Source: Eggerthellaceae bacterium
GTDB taxonomy: Bacteria > Actinomycetota > Coriobacteriia > Coriobacteriales > Eggerthellaceae
Length of the DNA stretch: 64,000 bases
Assembly (NCBI GenBank): GCA_022791455.1
Contig: JAAVZC010000010.1
Coordinates: 1 to 64,000 of the forward strand
Reading direction: 5' to 3'
This document shows positions 1 to 8,430 of this stretch, in pieces. The stretch's first letter is position 1. Each line of letters begins with the position of its first letter. A model generated the notes under the pieces. That model was not told the DNA's origin and made no database searches. It saw only the letters and a program-made list of their open reading frames with translations. The position numbers and the translations under genes are program-made.

Positions 1-389
1 AGATCGACAAGGATAAGAGCATCGGCTGCCAGTTCAGCGCCAAGGCCTGCCCCTACGGCGTTCGCTATCTGAATCAGACCGAGCGCGTCGTGGAGAAGTG
101 CACCCTGTGCGAGCAGCGCACCAGCCAGGGCGAGCTGCCCCAGTGCGTGGCCCAGTGCGGCGCCCGCGCCCGCTTCTTCGGCGACCTGGACAACGGTGTC
201 GAGAACTTCGAGGGCCCGGCCCATCCCGACAGCCCCGGCTGCGGCTACGACGACATGACCAAGACTCGCGTGAAGCTGAAGGATTACGTGGAGGCCTTCA
301 CCGAGAACGATATTCACCACCTCACCGACAAGGGCAACGCTCCCAAGCTGATGTACCTGTTGCGCGAGGGCCGAAAGTGGAGGGAGTAA
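1..389 (+). CDS. DmsB-type 4Fe-4S electron-transfer subunit, 3' part only
   Basis: The reading frame is open from base 3, so the gene starts before the window; 128 codons remain. The visible part holds a CxxxCPYG stretch followed by EKCTLCEQR and QCVAQC, the pattern of the last clusters in DmsB/NrfC-type ferredoxin subunits. Such subunits carry electrons between a membrane anchor and a molybdopterin catalytic subunit of the DMSO reductase family. The next gene, 6 bases on, is a DmsC-type anchor, so this is the B-C end of a dmsABC-like operon whose catalytic gene would lie upstream of the window. The physiological acceptor (DMSO, TMAO or other) cannot be read from this piece. Confidence 0.9.
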   Translation, partial: IDKDKSIGCQFSAKACPYGVRYLNQTERVVEKCTLCEQRTSQGELPQCVAQCGARARFFGDLDNGVENFEGPAHPDSPGCGYDDMTKTRVKLKDYVEAFTENDIHHLTDKGNAPKLMYLLREGRKWRE

Positions 390-395
390 CTACCG

Positions 396-1307
396 ATGGA
401 AATCCAATGGCCCTTGATTCTCTTCACCTTCTTTAATTGCCTGGCTGGCGGCATCTTCCTGATGCAGGGCATTCTGACGCTGGCCGGCAAGGGCAAGTCG
501 ATGCAGCTGGCCTCGTGCGCGAGCGCCATCGTGGCCCTGGCCGTGGGCGGCCTGGCGGTGTTCTTTCATCTCCAGCACCCCCTGCGCATGCTGAACGGCT
601 TCGGCCACATCACGTCCGGCATCACCATCGAGCTGATTGCCGTGATCGTGTTCGCCATCGCGGTCATCCTGTACTTCCTGATGATGCGCCGCTCCGAGGA
701 GGGCGTGGCCCCCAAATGGTGCGCCGTGCTGGCTGTGATCGTGTCGCTGCTGCTGCCGTTCCTCACCGGTGACTCGTACCTGATGAGCGCCATTCCCGTG
801 TGGGACACCATGCTGCTGCCCCTGTACTACGTGGTGGCCACGGTGATGCTGGGCGGTCTGGCCGCCATGGTCATCGCCGCTGCCACGAAGGCCGAGGACG
901 CGGTGAAGCTGTCCGCCACGGTTGCCTTCATCGGCAGCCTGGCCACCCTGGCCGTGACGCTCATCTACGCCGTGACCATTTCCGGCATGGGCGAGCACTT
1001 CACCGAGATGGAGTACTACTTCGACCCGACGCTGCCCGACGTGGCCATGCGCCAGGCCGAGCAGGTGACCGCCGCCATTATGGTGGGCGAGCACGCCGTG
1101 GCCTTCTGGCTGGGCGCCATCGTGGTGGGCTGCGTGGTTCCCGCCGTGCTGTCCTTCCTGGCCATGTCCGGCAAGATTGCCGCCGACAAGACCATGGTGC
1201 TGGCCATTGTGGCTCTGGTGTGCGCCATTATTGGCACCCTGGTGTGGCGCGTGCTGCTCTACGAAGTAGCCGTGAACGCCCTCATCCAGTTCCAGTGGGC
1301 CCTGTAG
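396..1307 (+). CDS. DmsC-type membrane anchor subunit
   Basis: A 303-residue, very hydrophobic protein with about eight predicted membrane segments and few charged residues, as in the DmsC family that anchors DMSO-reductase-type enzymes and oxidises menaquinol. The start at ATG 396 sits a short distance after GGAGGGAG at the end of the preceding gene, indicating translational coupling. It is the last gene of the operon: a 12-bp hairpin follows 14 bases after the stop. NrfD-type anchors are the main alternative, but length and the preceding ferredoxin favour DmsC. Specific quinone-site residues were not identified. Confidence 0.85.
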   Translation: MEIQWPLILFTFFNCLAGGIFLMQGILTLAGKGKSMQLASCASAIVALAVGGLAVFFHLQHPLRMLNGFGHITSGITIELIAVIVFAIAVILYFLMMRRSEEGVAPKWCAVLAVIVSLLLPFLTGDSYLMSAIPVWDTMLLPLYYVVATVMLGGLAAMVIAAATKAEDAVKLSATVAFIGSLATLAVTLIYAVTISGMGEHFTEMEYYFDPTLPDVAMRQAEQVTAAIMVGEHAVAFWLGAIVVGCVVPAVLSFLAMSGKIAADKTMVLAIVALVCAIIGTLVWRVLLYEVAVNALIQFQWAL

Positions 1308-1321
1308 CCCGTAGGTAACGC

Positions 1322-1357
1322 AAGAGGACGCCGTCTCTGGTCGGTCGGCGTCCTCTT
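1322..1357 (+). terminator. Hairpin terminator after the dmsBC-like genes
   Basis: Arms AAGAGGACGCCG (1322-1333) and CGGCGTCCTCTT (1346-1357) pair perfectly over 12 bp around a 12-nt loop. Only a short T stretch follows, so termination may be incomplete. Confidence 0.7.
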
Positions 1358-1372
1358 TGAGAAGAACTGAGA

Positions 1373-1424
1373 ACAGAGCGGGTCATCTGTAAGAAGCCCC
1401 GCAGGCAACGCAAGCCCGCTCTGT
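1373..1424 (+). other. Second intergenic hairpin
   Basis: ACAGAGCGGG (1373-1382) pairs with CCCGCTCTGT (1415-1424) around a 32-nt loop. It lies in the 378-bp gap between the DmsC-like and NapG-like genes and is followed by T/C-rich sequence; it may be a second terminator or part of the next leader. Confidence 0.5.
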
Positions 1425-1495
1425 CTTCCTTGTTCCGCTCGCCCTGACGGGACGAGCGGACGAGCCGACGCTGCGCGACTCTGACGCATTTCATC

Positions 1496-1553
1496 TTGCC
1501 CCTTGTTTGGGGCACGGCGTGACCGAAGGTCACTTGGCCCCAAGGCGGGGCAA
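1496..1553 (+). promoter_or_regulatory. Three nested stems: structured leader upstream of NapG/H-like genes
   Basis: Three stems lie one inside another: TTGCCCC/GGGGCAA (1496-1502, 1547-1553), TTGGGGC/GCCCCAA (1507-1513, 1537-1543) and GTGACC/GGTCAC (1519-1524, 1528-1533) with a GAA loop. Together they form one long, regularly interrupted hairpin about 130 bases before the ferredoxin gene. No T-run follows, so it is not an ordinary terminator. It could be a 5' leader element, an RNA processing site or a dispersed palindrome. I could not match it to a known riboswitch class. Confidence 0.5.
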
Positions 1554-1685
1554 TCTGAAACGCCTCAGAGCCGCTCGCTGACTTCCTTGGGCGCACTCTG
1601 CATTTGATTCTCTGGAGCCGTTTTTATAGAAAAAGGGTTCGAGAGGCTCAAATTCCGAAATTGCTTTTTTGAAGAGGAGGCTTTG

Positions 1686-2396
1686 ATGAAGGAAGAGAAG
1701 AAGGCCGAGCCCACGATGGAGACCGTGGACGCCGCCGAGGCCAAGCGCGAGCCCAAGGGGGGCATCACGCGCCGCGGCCTGTTCATCGGCGTCGGATCCA
1801 CGGTGGCGCTGCTGGGCCTGGGCGGTCTGCGCTATGCCGGCCACAACCCGCTGAACCACCCGCCGGGAGGCCAGGACGAGGCCCATCTGGTCAGCGCCTG
1901 CATTCGCTGCGAGCGCTGCTACGAGGCGTGCCCTCGTCAGGCCATTGTGCCGGCGAAGATCGAGGACGGTCTTTTGGGTATGCGCGCCCCCATGCTCGAC
2001 TTCAATACGGGCAATTACTGCGATTTCTGCTACGAGGAGAACGGCGGCGTGCCCCTGTGCGTGCAGGTGTGCCCCACGGCCGCCCTGGAGCTTCCGGCCG
2101 ATGCCCAGGTGGGCAACGCCGAGACCGGCGAGACGGGCAACGTCATCATCGGCCTGGCCGAGATCGACCCCAGCACCTGCCTGGCCTACCGCCTGACCGG
2201 CTGCCGCGATTGCTATGACGCCTGCAACTACGGCGCCATCGAGCTGAAGGACGAGGGCGGCGCGAACCCCATCCCCTACGTGGTGGAGGATCGCTGCAAC
2301 GGTTGCGGCGCCTGCCAGGCCGTGTGCCTGTCGCTGTCGTCCGGTTCTATCAAGTCCAGCGAGCGCGCCATTGTCGTGCGCCCCATCGAGGCCTAA
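1686..2396 (+). CDS. NapG-like Tat-exported poly-4Fe-4S ferredoxin
   Basis: A 236-residue protein with a Tat motif (TRRGLF, residues 28-33) before a hydrophobic stretch, then four cysteine clusters (CIRCERCYEACP, CDFC...CVQVCP, CRDCYDAC, CNGCGACQAVC). This matches the NapG/MauM periplasmic ferredoxin family, which accepts electrons from NapH-type membrane proteins. ATG 1686 is chosen because GAGGAGG (1674-1680) sits five bases before it; the in-frame TTG three bases upstream is too close to the ribosome site. The NapH-like gene follows after 10 bases. No NapA nitrate reductase is present in the window, so the electron acceptor is unknown. Confidence 0.88.
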   Translation: MKEEKKAEPTMETVDAAEAKREPKGGITRRGLFIGVGSTVALLGLGGLRYAGHNPLNHPPGGQDEAHLVSACIRCERCYEACPRQAIVPAKIEDGLLGMRAPMLDFNTGNYCDFCYEENGGVPLCVQVCPTAALELPADAQVGNAETGETGNVIIGLAEIDPSTCLAYRLTGCRDCYDACNYGAIELKDEGGANPIPYVVEDRCNGCGACQAVCLSLSSGSIKSSERAIVVRPIEA

Positions 2397-2406
2397 GGGA
2401 GGCGTT

Positions 2407-3477
2407 ATGACTGCTCAGAAGAACAACGAGACGCTGACCGCCTCGACGGCCGAGGCAACGGCGAAGAAGAGCGCGGCGAAGGGCAACGACGCCAAGCTGA
2501 AGACGCGCAAGCTGCGCACCGCCGTGGGCGCGGTGGGGTTCGTCGGCTTGACTGCGGGCCTCATTGCCGGCGTGAGCACCGGCACCCTTTCGGGCTTTGG
2601 CTGGGATACGTTCTCGCTCTTGTGCCCGCTGGGTGCCCTGGGCACCATGATTGCCACGAAGACCATGCTGCCCCGCGCCGTAGTGTCGCTGCTGCTCATC
2701 GCGGCCCTCGTGCTCATCTTCGGCCGTGCGTTCTGCTCGTGGCTGTGCCCCACCATGCTCATCGACCGCATCCGCGACTTCTTCCGCTCGCCTAAGAAGC
2801 GCCGGGAGTTGGCCGAGAAGAAGAATTCCGAGATCAAGGCCATTTCAAAGCAGGAGATCGAGCTTCTGAAGGGCGCCAAGGAAGGTCATGCCTGCGGTGC
2901 GTGCGGCAAGTGCCAGCCGAAGCCCCACGGCAAGGTGGATTCCCGCCACGCGGTGCTGGGCGGCGCGCTCTTGTCCACGGCCATCTTCGGCTTCCCGGTA
3001 TTCTGCCTGGTGTGTCCTGTGGGCCTGACCTTCGCCACCGTGCTTTTGGTGTGGCGTGCGTTCTCGGCCGGCGACGCCACCATCGGGTTGATTCTTATTC
3101 CGGCGCTGCTTGTTGTGGAGCTGGTGGTGCTGCGCAAGTGGTGCAGCAACTTCTGCCCGCTGTCGGCGCTGATGAATCTGGTGTCGCGCTTCTCGCGCAC
3201 CTTCGTGCCGGTCATCAACGACGAGAAGTGCCTGGAGACGGCGAAGGCCACGTCCTGCAGCAAGTGCGCCGAGGTATGCGAGGCCGACATCAACATTCGC
3301 CATCCTGAATTCGGGCTGCGCACCATGGCCGACTGCACCCGCTGCCGCAATTGTGTGGACGTGTGCCCCACGAAGGCTATTACTATGCCGGTGTTTGTGG
3401 GCAAGAAGGCAGGGAAGACTGTGGTGGAGATTCCCGATCCCGTTATGGACGATGAGCTTCGTCCGGGGCTTGAGTAG
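2407..3477 (+). CDS. NapH-like membrane-bound polyferredoxin
   Basis: A 356-residue protein with several membrane helices and the two CxxxCP membrane motifs of the NapH/NosR-C family (FCSWLCP and WCSNFCP), an extra CGACGKC segment and two C-terminal 4Fe-4S clusters (SCSKCAEVCEADI, CTRCRNCVDVCP). The family moves electrons from menaquinol across the membrane to a NapG-type partner. ATG 2407 follows AAGGGAGG, which overlaps the end of the preceding gene. Together with the NapG-like and downstream poly-Fe-S genes it looks like a quinol-oxidising electron-transfer module detached from its terminal reductase. Confidence 0.88.
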   Translation: MTAQKNNETLTASTAEATAKKSAAKGNDAKLKTRKLRTAVGAVGFVGLTAGLIAGVSTGTLSGFGWDTFSLLCPLGALGTMIATKTMLPRAVVSLLLIAALVLIFGRAFCSWLCPTMLIDRIRDFFRSPKKRRELAEKKNSEIKAISKQEIELLKGAKEGHACGACGKCQPKPHGKVDSRHAVLGGALLSTAIFGFPVFCLVCPVGLTFATVLLVWRAFSAGDATIGLILIPALLVVELVVLRKWCSNFCPLSALMNLVSRFSRTFVPVINDEKCLETAKATSCSKCAEVCEADINIRHPEFGLRTMADCTRCRNCVDVCPTKAITMPVFVGKKAGKTVVEIPDPVMDDELRPGLE

Positions 3478-3492
3478 CAATAACTGATCGAT

Positions 3493-3528
3493 GCCGTCCG
3501 AAGACTTTGGGAGAGGTTTTCGGACGGC
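3493..3528 (+). other. Intercistronic hairpin between NapH-like and poly-Fe-S genes
   Basis: GCCGTCCGAA (3493-3502) pairs with TTCGGACGGC (3519-3528), 16-nt loop. No T-run follows; it probably tunes mRNA stability or downstream expression rather than ending transcription. Confidence 0.6.
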
Positions 3529-3543
3529 AGAAGAGGAGCGATC

Positions 3544-4902
3544 ATGGTTGAGAGGATTGATGCGGCGGCCCATCGTCATGTGGGTACCGCCTTTGCGGCC
3601 GTGGACAGCGCGGCTATTCGTGTTCATCGCGAGCGGTGCGCCAAGGTGCGCAACCGCAACGTGGACTGTCTGAAGTGCGCCGCGGCTTGCACGTCGGGCT
3701 GCATTTCCCTGGTGGAGGGCGAGCTGGTTATCGACGCGGCCCAGTGCGTGGGCTGCGGTACCTGTGCGACGGTGTGCCCTACCTGTGCGTTAGAGTCGCT
3801 GAATCCTAGCGATGCTCAGCTGAAAGCGGCGTGTCTGGCCGCGGTCTCGGATGCCGCGGTGGTGATTGCCTGCAGTCAGGCAACAGCGGCCTTGGAAGGG
3901 CTGCTTGTCGAGGGCTCCTGTGCTGAAGTGGTGTGCGCGGGACGGGTGGACGAGTCGCTTTTGGCGGGACTGGCCGCCGAGGGCGTGACGCAGGTCACGG
4001 TGCTCTGCGGCGCGTGCGACCGCTGCGCCCAGCGCCATGGCCGTGCTACGGCCGAGCTGGTGGCCGAGACGGCTCGCTTGGTGCTGAATGCCTGGGGCAA
4101 CGCTATGACGGTAACGGTGACCGATGTTCCGCCGGCGTCGGTGTTGTGCGAAAGTGTGACGGTGGCTGACGCCCCGAGCGCTCGCGATGGCTACTTCGCC
4201 GAGGAGCGCGCGTGCGAGCCTTTGCGCGCTGCGATCGAAGAGGGTGCGCCAGCTTCGGAAGGCGTTCCGGTTGAAAGCAGGGCGGACGGCGCTGCGCCGG
4301 CTGAGAAAGACGCGGTTGCGCAGGCGAACGAGGTCGACGCTTCCGCCCCCATCTCCCTTTCCTCGCCCGAGGCCGAGGCGGCCGATGTGACAGCGGGAAC
4401 TGGCTTGCGCTTCTACTGGAACTCCGGCCATAGCCGCAAGGTGTCCCAATCCATGCACGTCATGAAGGACGGCACCCTGCCGCATTTTCTGCCCGACCGC
4501 CGCGAGCGTCTGCTTGACGCCCTGGCTCAGCTGGGCGAGCCGAAAGCTGCCAAACTGGCGTGTCGCCTGTGGGGCGCGGTGGTCATCGACGGCACGAAGT
4601 GCGAGTCGTGCCGCATGTGCGCCACCTTCTGCCCGACGGGCGCCATCGCGAAGTTCGACGAGGCCGACGGGACCTTGGGCGTGACCCATACGCCCGGTGA
4701 CTGCGTGAAGTGCGGAAGCTGCCAGGACATTTGCCCGGCCGATGCCATTGCGCTGCTCGATGAGGTGCCGACGGCGTGGTTAGTGAACGGCGAGAAGCAC
4801 CGCTATGCCATGGCCGGGCGCCCTGTTAGCTTGACGGACAACCCCCATCAGATTCTCGATACGTTCCGCCTCGACTTCAACGGAGACATTTTCGAGCGCT
4901 GA
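3544..4902 (+). CDS. Cytoplasmic multi-cluster 4Fe-4S protein of unknown role
   Basis: A 452-residue protein without signal peptide or membrane helix. The N-terminal third has two ferredoxin-type clusters (CLKCAAACTSGC and CVGCGTCATVCP), the C-terminal third two more (CESCRMCATFCP and CVKCGSCQDICP). The middle has an LCGACDRC motif in an alternating hydrophobic region, then an acidic, alanine-rich linker (about residues 200-290). RBS GAGGAG precedes ATG 3544. As third gene of the NapG/NapH-like cluster it may feed electrons into, or take them from, that membrane module. I do not recognise the full architecture as a named family; the assignment stops at iron-sulfur electron carrier. Confidence 0.8.
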   Translation: MVERIDAAAHRHVGTAFAAVDSAAIRVHRERCAKVRNRNVDCLKCAAACTSGCISLVEGELVIDAAQCVGCGTCATVCPTCALESLNPSDAQLKAACLAAVSDAAVVIACSQATAALEGLLVEGSCAEVVCAGRVDESLLAGLAAEGVTQVTVLCGACDRCAQRHGRATAELVAETARLVLNAWGNAMTVTVTDVPPASVLCESVTVADAPSARDGYFAEERACEPLRAAIEEGAPASEGVPVESRADGAAPAEKDAVAQANEVDASAPISLSSPEAEAADVTAGTGLRFYWNSGHSRKVSQSMHVMKDGTLPHFLPDRRERLLDALAQLGEPKAAKLACRLWGAVVIDGTKCESCRMCATFCPTGAIAKFDEADGTLGVTHTPGDCVKCGSCQDICPADAIALLDEVPTAWLVNGEKHRYAMAGRPVSLTDNPHQILDTFRLDFNGDIFER

Positions 4903-4971
4903 TGCCCTTTCCTCAAGCAGGACGAGCGCCATCTCCCGGCCGCTTCGGTGGTCACGGTGCTCCGATCTGCC

Positions 4972-5013
4972 GCCCCCGGTGCCGCTATCCTCTTCAAGGC
5001 GCCGGGGGCTTTT
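4972..5013 (+). terminator. Intrinsic terminator of the poly-Fe-S operon
   Basis: GCCCCCGGTGCC (4972-4983) pairs with GGCGCCGGGGGC (4998-5009), one G-U pair, followed by TTTT. It abuts the stop of the convergent histidine kinase gene. Confidence 0.85.
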
Positions 5014-6561
5014 CTATACCAGAGGCAAGCGCAGGGTGAAAATCGTGCCTTCCGCAGCAGTGCTGGTGGCGCTCAAGGTGCCCCGGTGAGCCTGGGCGAT
5101 GTCGCGGGCGATGGCCAGCCCTAGGCCATAGCCGTTGGGGGAGCCTTCGGTGGTGGTCGGAACGGCGGCGGGGTTGCTTGCGTTGCCCTCCGCCGCCAGC
5201 GCGCCATGGGTGCGGGCCTTGTCCACGCGGTAGAAGCGGTCGAACAGGTGGGCCAGGTCTTCTTCGGCAATGACGTCGCCGGTATTGCGCACGCGCAGAC
5301 AGGCCGTGCGTTCCTCCGCGCGCAGGGTTACCTCGACGCAGCCCCCGGGATTCGTGTACTTGCACGCGTTGTCCAGCAGCACCGCCACCAGGCGCTGCAG
5401 GCGACGTTCGTCGCCAGCGACGGTCAGCCCCGATTGCACGGTGCTTTCCCAGGTCAAACCTCGCTCGAACGCTACCGATTCGAAGGTGAGGGCCTCACCG
5501 TCCACCAGGCGGCTGAAGTTCACGGGGGTGCGGGGCACGGCAGCGGCTGCGGCCGAGGAGCGCGCCAGGTCCAGCATATCGGTGACCAGGCCCTGCATGC
5601 GCTCGGCCTCCATCTGGGTGCTCTCGATCCACTGGGCCTGGCTGGCAATGGTCTCGTCCTTGCGCTTGCGCAGGATGGCGTTGTTGGCCAGGATGACGGT
5701 GAGGGGCGTTTTCAGCTCGTGGGACGCATCGGCCACGAACTGCTGTTGCTGGGTCCATGCCTGCTGCACCGGTCGCAGGGCCCATCGGGAAAAGACAAGG
5801 TTGAGCAGGAAAAGGATGGCCAGGGCGCCCATGCCGACGCCCGCCAGCACCAGGGCCAGCGACTTCCACGATTCGGCGGCAGCGCTGTCGGCGAAGGCCA
5901 CCACGGTGGCGGGGCCGACGGTCTGCTTCGCAAAGAACAGGCCGTCGCCGTCGAGGAGTCCCCGTGAAGCGGCGGAGGCGGTGGCCTGCGTGAGAGCATC
6001 GACCAGCACGGCCTCGGGCACCGAGGCGCTGGAGTATTCCGGAAGGGCTACCGCGGTGCCGTTTTCGCAGTAGTACACCGCCATGGGCAGGGGCGTCTCG
6101 CCGCCCGTGCGCGGATCGCCGCCAATTTGGGGCGGTGCGAATCCCTCGTCGCCTTCGGTGGGCGTGTTCGCGTCCTGCTCGGTGCCGCCCTGGGGCGTGG
6201 CGGTGCCCCCTGGCTGCTCGTCTGGGCCGGTGGGATCCGTGGGAATGTGAGGAACGCCCGGCGTGTCGTTGGCGGGCGCCTCTTCGAAGGGGAGCAGCGG
6301 ATTTTTCTCGGGCACCAGCTGGGGCCGCTCGATGGCGCGGTTGGCCGCCTGGGCCAGGGTGCGGTACACGTCGTCGGTGTCGCTGCGATAGTCCATGTAG
6401 CAGATGGCGGTGAAGGAGCCGGCCAAAACCAACGTGGCCAGACCCATATTCACCGCAATGAATTTGATGCGCAGCCGCCGCAGCAAGGGCAGCGTGCCGT
6501 CGGTGCGGTCTGGCGCCGGCAGGTGATCGATGAGAATGTCGAGAGGGGAGCGCATGGGCAC
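5014..6561 (-). CDS. Two-component sensor histidine kinase
   Basis: A protein of up to 515 residues. A first membrane helix (about 38-57) and a second (about 233-257) flank an outside domain of about 175 residues whose first half is rich in Pro, Gly, Glu and Thr. The HisKA motif ASHELKTPLT places the phosphorylated His at about 281; the N box (LLDNACKYTN), F region (LFDRFYRVDKA) and G2 box (GYGLGLAIARD) follow. The start may be GTG 6561 or ATG 6555; neither has a clear ribosome site, suggesting coupling to the response regulator gene 18 bases upstream. It may control the divergent VTC/DUF4956/beta-helix genes, but this is only from position. Confidence 0.92.
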   Translation of the reverse strand: MPMRSPLDILIDHLPAPDRTDGTLPLLRRLRIKFIAVNMGLATLVLAGSFTAICYMDYRSDTDDVYRTLAQAANRAIERPQLVPEKNPLLPFEEAPANDTPGVPHIPTDPTGPDEQPGGTATPQGGTEQDANTPTEGDEGFAPPQIGGDPRTGGETPLPMAVYYCENGTAVALPEYSSASVPEAVLVDALTQATASAASRGLLDGDGLFFAKQTVGPATVVAFADSAAAESWKSLALVLAGVGMGALAILFLLNLVFSRWALRPVQQAWTQQQQFVADASHELKTPLTVILANNAILRKRKDETIASQAQWIESTQMEAERMQGLVTDMLDLARSSAAAAAVPRTPVNFSRLVDGEALTFESVAFERGLTWESTVQSGLTVAGDERRLQRLVAVLLDNACKYTNPGGCVEVTLRAEERTACLRVRNTGDVIAEEDLAHLFDRFYRVDKARTHGALAAEGNASNPAAVPTTTEGSPNGYGLGLAIARDIAQAHRGTLSATSTAAEGTIFTLRLPLV

Positions 6562-6579
6562 GGCTCAGCGCGGCGCGGT

Positions 6580-7272
6580 CTAGCGGTCAGCGCTCTCGTC
6601 GGTGCCCTCGACGAAGCGATAGCCGACGGAGCGGATGGTCTCGATGATGGAGGATGATCCCAGATGCGTCAGCTTCTTGCGCAGAAACGAGATATAGGCC
6701 TCCACGTTATTGTCGCCGGCGCTGGAATCGGGACCCCAGGCGCGGCCGATGAGCGCGTCCTTGGAAATGACGGCGCCCGGGGAGGCCATGAGAATGCGCG
6801 CGATGGCGTATTCCTTCTGGCTGAGACGAATGGTGGAATCGCCGCAGGTAAGGTCGAAGCTTTCCAGGTCCAGGGAGAGGTCGCCGGCCTTCAGCGTCTC
6901 GAACATCACGTCGCCCTGGCGGCGGGTGAGGGCACGCAGGTGCGCCATCAGCTCGGCCGGGGAGAAGGGCTTGGTCATGTAGTCGTCGGCTCCGGCATCG
7001 AGTCCTGTGATCTTATCCTGGGTGCCGTCGCGGGCCGTGAGCAGCAAGATGGGCGTGCTCACATGGGCGCGCCGCAGGCTTTGCGCCACGGTGAAACCGT
7101 CGGCCTTGGGCAGCATGACGTCCAGGATGATGACGTCGTAAATGCCCGACGATCCGTAATCGATGCCCGCCTGGCCGTCGTGGACCAAATCGACCCCATA
7201 GCCGTTGTCTTCCAGAATGCGGCCGAGCGCCTCGGCGAGGCGGACGTCGTCTTCTACTACCAGAACGCGCAT
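6580..7272 (-). CDS. OmpR/PhoB-family response regulator
   Basis: 230 residues: a receiver domain with the acidic pair in VVEDD, phosphoacceptor Asp at about 51 (ILDVMLP) and conserved Lys in TKPF, then a winged-helix output domain ending in VGYRF. ATG 7272 is supported by AAGGGGG five bases upstream; a longer in-frame extension has no ribosome site and adds residues not seen in the family. It is the first gene of the pair with the histidine kinase and diverges from the VTC-domain gene across a 150-bp promoter region. Confidence 0.94.
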   Translation of the reverse strand: MRVLVVEDDVRLAEALGRILEDNGYGVDLVHDGQAGIDYGSSGIYDVIILDVMLPKADGFTVAQSLRRAHVSTPILLLTARDGTQDKITGLDAGADDYMTKPFSPAELMAHLRALTRRQGDVMFETLKAGDLSLDLESFDLTCGDSTIRLSQKEYAIARILMASPGAVISKDALIGRAWGPDSSAGDNNVEAYISFLRKKLTHLGSSSIIETIRSVGYRFVEGTDESADR

Positions 7273-7422
7273 GGCGGCCCCCTTGGGTCCCGAAAGGCGG
7301 ATGTTTGCTGCGAGTTCCATTGTAGCGGCGCGGCTGAAAGCTCCCTGAAAAAATCCGCTGCTTCAGGCACTTTTCAGGATATCCCCGTAGGATTGCCTTC
7401 GCTTTGAGAGGAAGGAAAGAGC

Positions 7423-8430
7423 ATGGGCGGCTATCACAGCGTCTTCAAGCGCGTCGAGAAGAAGTATCGCATCGACCCCGCGCAGCGTCGGGCCGTCGAG
7501 GCGGCGGCTGCGGCGTGGATGGCCGTGGATGCCTACGGGCGCACGCGCATCACCAGTCTGTATTTGGACACACCCGATCGGGCGATGATTGCACGGTCGG
7601 TGGAGAAGCCTCTGTACAAGGAGAAGCTGCGCCTGCGTGCCTATGGCGAAGCAGCCGGGCTGGCGCTCATGGCTGCGTTCATGGTTGGCCCGATGGTGCG
7701 CTCGCTTGGGGAGCCGCCGCTTTCCGAAGCCGTGGTGGAAGCTCGGGCGCACGCTGGCTGCTCGGTGGCCGGCTTGGCCGATCCCTTGGCGGTGACGGTG
7801 TTCTTCGGCATTAAGAAGAAGTTCAAGGGCATTGTGTACAAGCGGCGCTTGGCCCTTTCGCTGCCGGCGGCGTTGGCCTTCGTCAGCGGCACGGCCTACG
7901 AAGTGGCCAGCACGCGCTGGCCTCTGGCCGATCCTGGGCAGGCTGCCGAGGCGCTCAATGCGCAGACGCGTCAGATTGCCCGCGAGCTGGAGGCGGCCAT
8001 GGGCCGCGTCACGCCGCTGGTGCCCTCCATGGGCATTGCCTGCGATCGCGAGGCCTGGGCCGTGCAGGAGATGTTGCCGACGGGAGGCGAGCTGGCGGCC
8101 AGTGTCGACAGCCCGGCCGACGCGCTGTTCGATCCCGAGCTGCGGCTCACCTTCGACGACCGACTGGAGTATTGGGATTGCTTCCGACCTCAGATGGGAT
8201 GGTGCCCCATTATCGCGCCCCGGGAGTCCATCCTCGAGATCAAAAGCGCCGGGCCCTACCCGCGCTGGTTGGTGACAGCGCTGTCGGCCCACGCCATCTA
8301 CCCCGCCTCCTTCACCAAATACGGCAACGCCTATCAGCTGAGCAAGAAGCAACGGCCAGTGCGGCGGGGTGCATCAAACCAACTGTTTTTGGCACCAGCA
8401 CTGAGAAAAGAGAGGATTCATTATGCTTGA
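7423..8430 (+). CDS. VTC-domain protein, probable polyphosphate polymerase
   Basis: A 335-residue soluble protein with the VTC/triphosphate-tunnel layout: EKKYRI near the N terminus (12-17), SLYLDT, KLRLRAYG with two tunnel arginines, KKKFKGIVYKRR with basic residues, and a late ILEIKS acidic strand. In yeast VTC4 this fold polymerises polyphosphate from ATP. The start follows GAGGAAGG. The stop overlaps the next gene by 8 bases (CATTATGCTTGA), so it is co-translated with a DUF4956 membrane protein. VTC plus DUF4956 is a recurring bacterial pairing. Activity is inferred from the family; no assay evidence exists here. Confidence 0.87.
   Translation: MGGYHSVFKRVEKKYRIDPAQRRAVEAAAAAWMAVDAYGRTRITSLYLDTPDRAMIARSVEKPLYKEKLRLRAYGEAAGLALMAAFMVGPMVRSLGEPPLSEAVVEARAHAGCSVAGLADPLAVTVFFGIKKKFKGIVYKRRLALSLPAALAFVSGTAYEVASTRWPLADPGQAAEALNAQTRQIARELEAAMGRVTPLVPSMGIACDREAWAVQEMLPTGGELAASVDSPADALFDPELRLTFDDRLEYWDCFRPQMGWCPIIAPRESILEIKSAGPYPRWLVTALSAHAIYPASFTKYGNAYQLSKKQRPVRRGASNQLFLAPALRKERIHYA

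Noticed and set aside
1380-1680. Molybdenum-cofactor riboswitch before the NapG-like gene
   Set aside because: Stems do not show the conserved bases I know for that class; recorded only as a structured leader.
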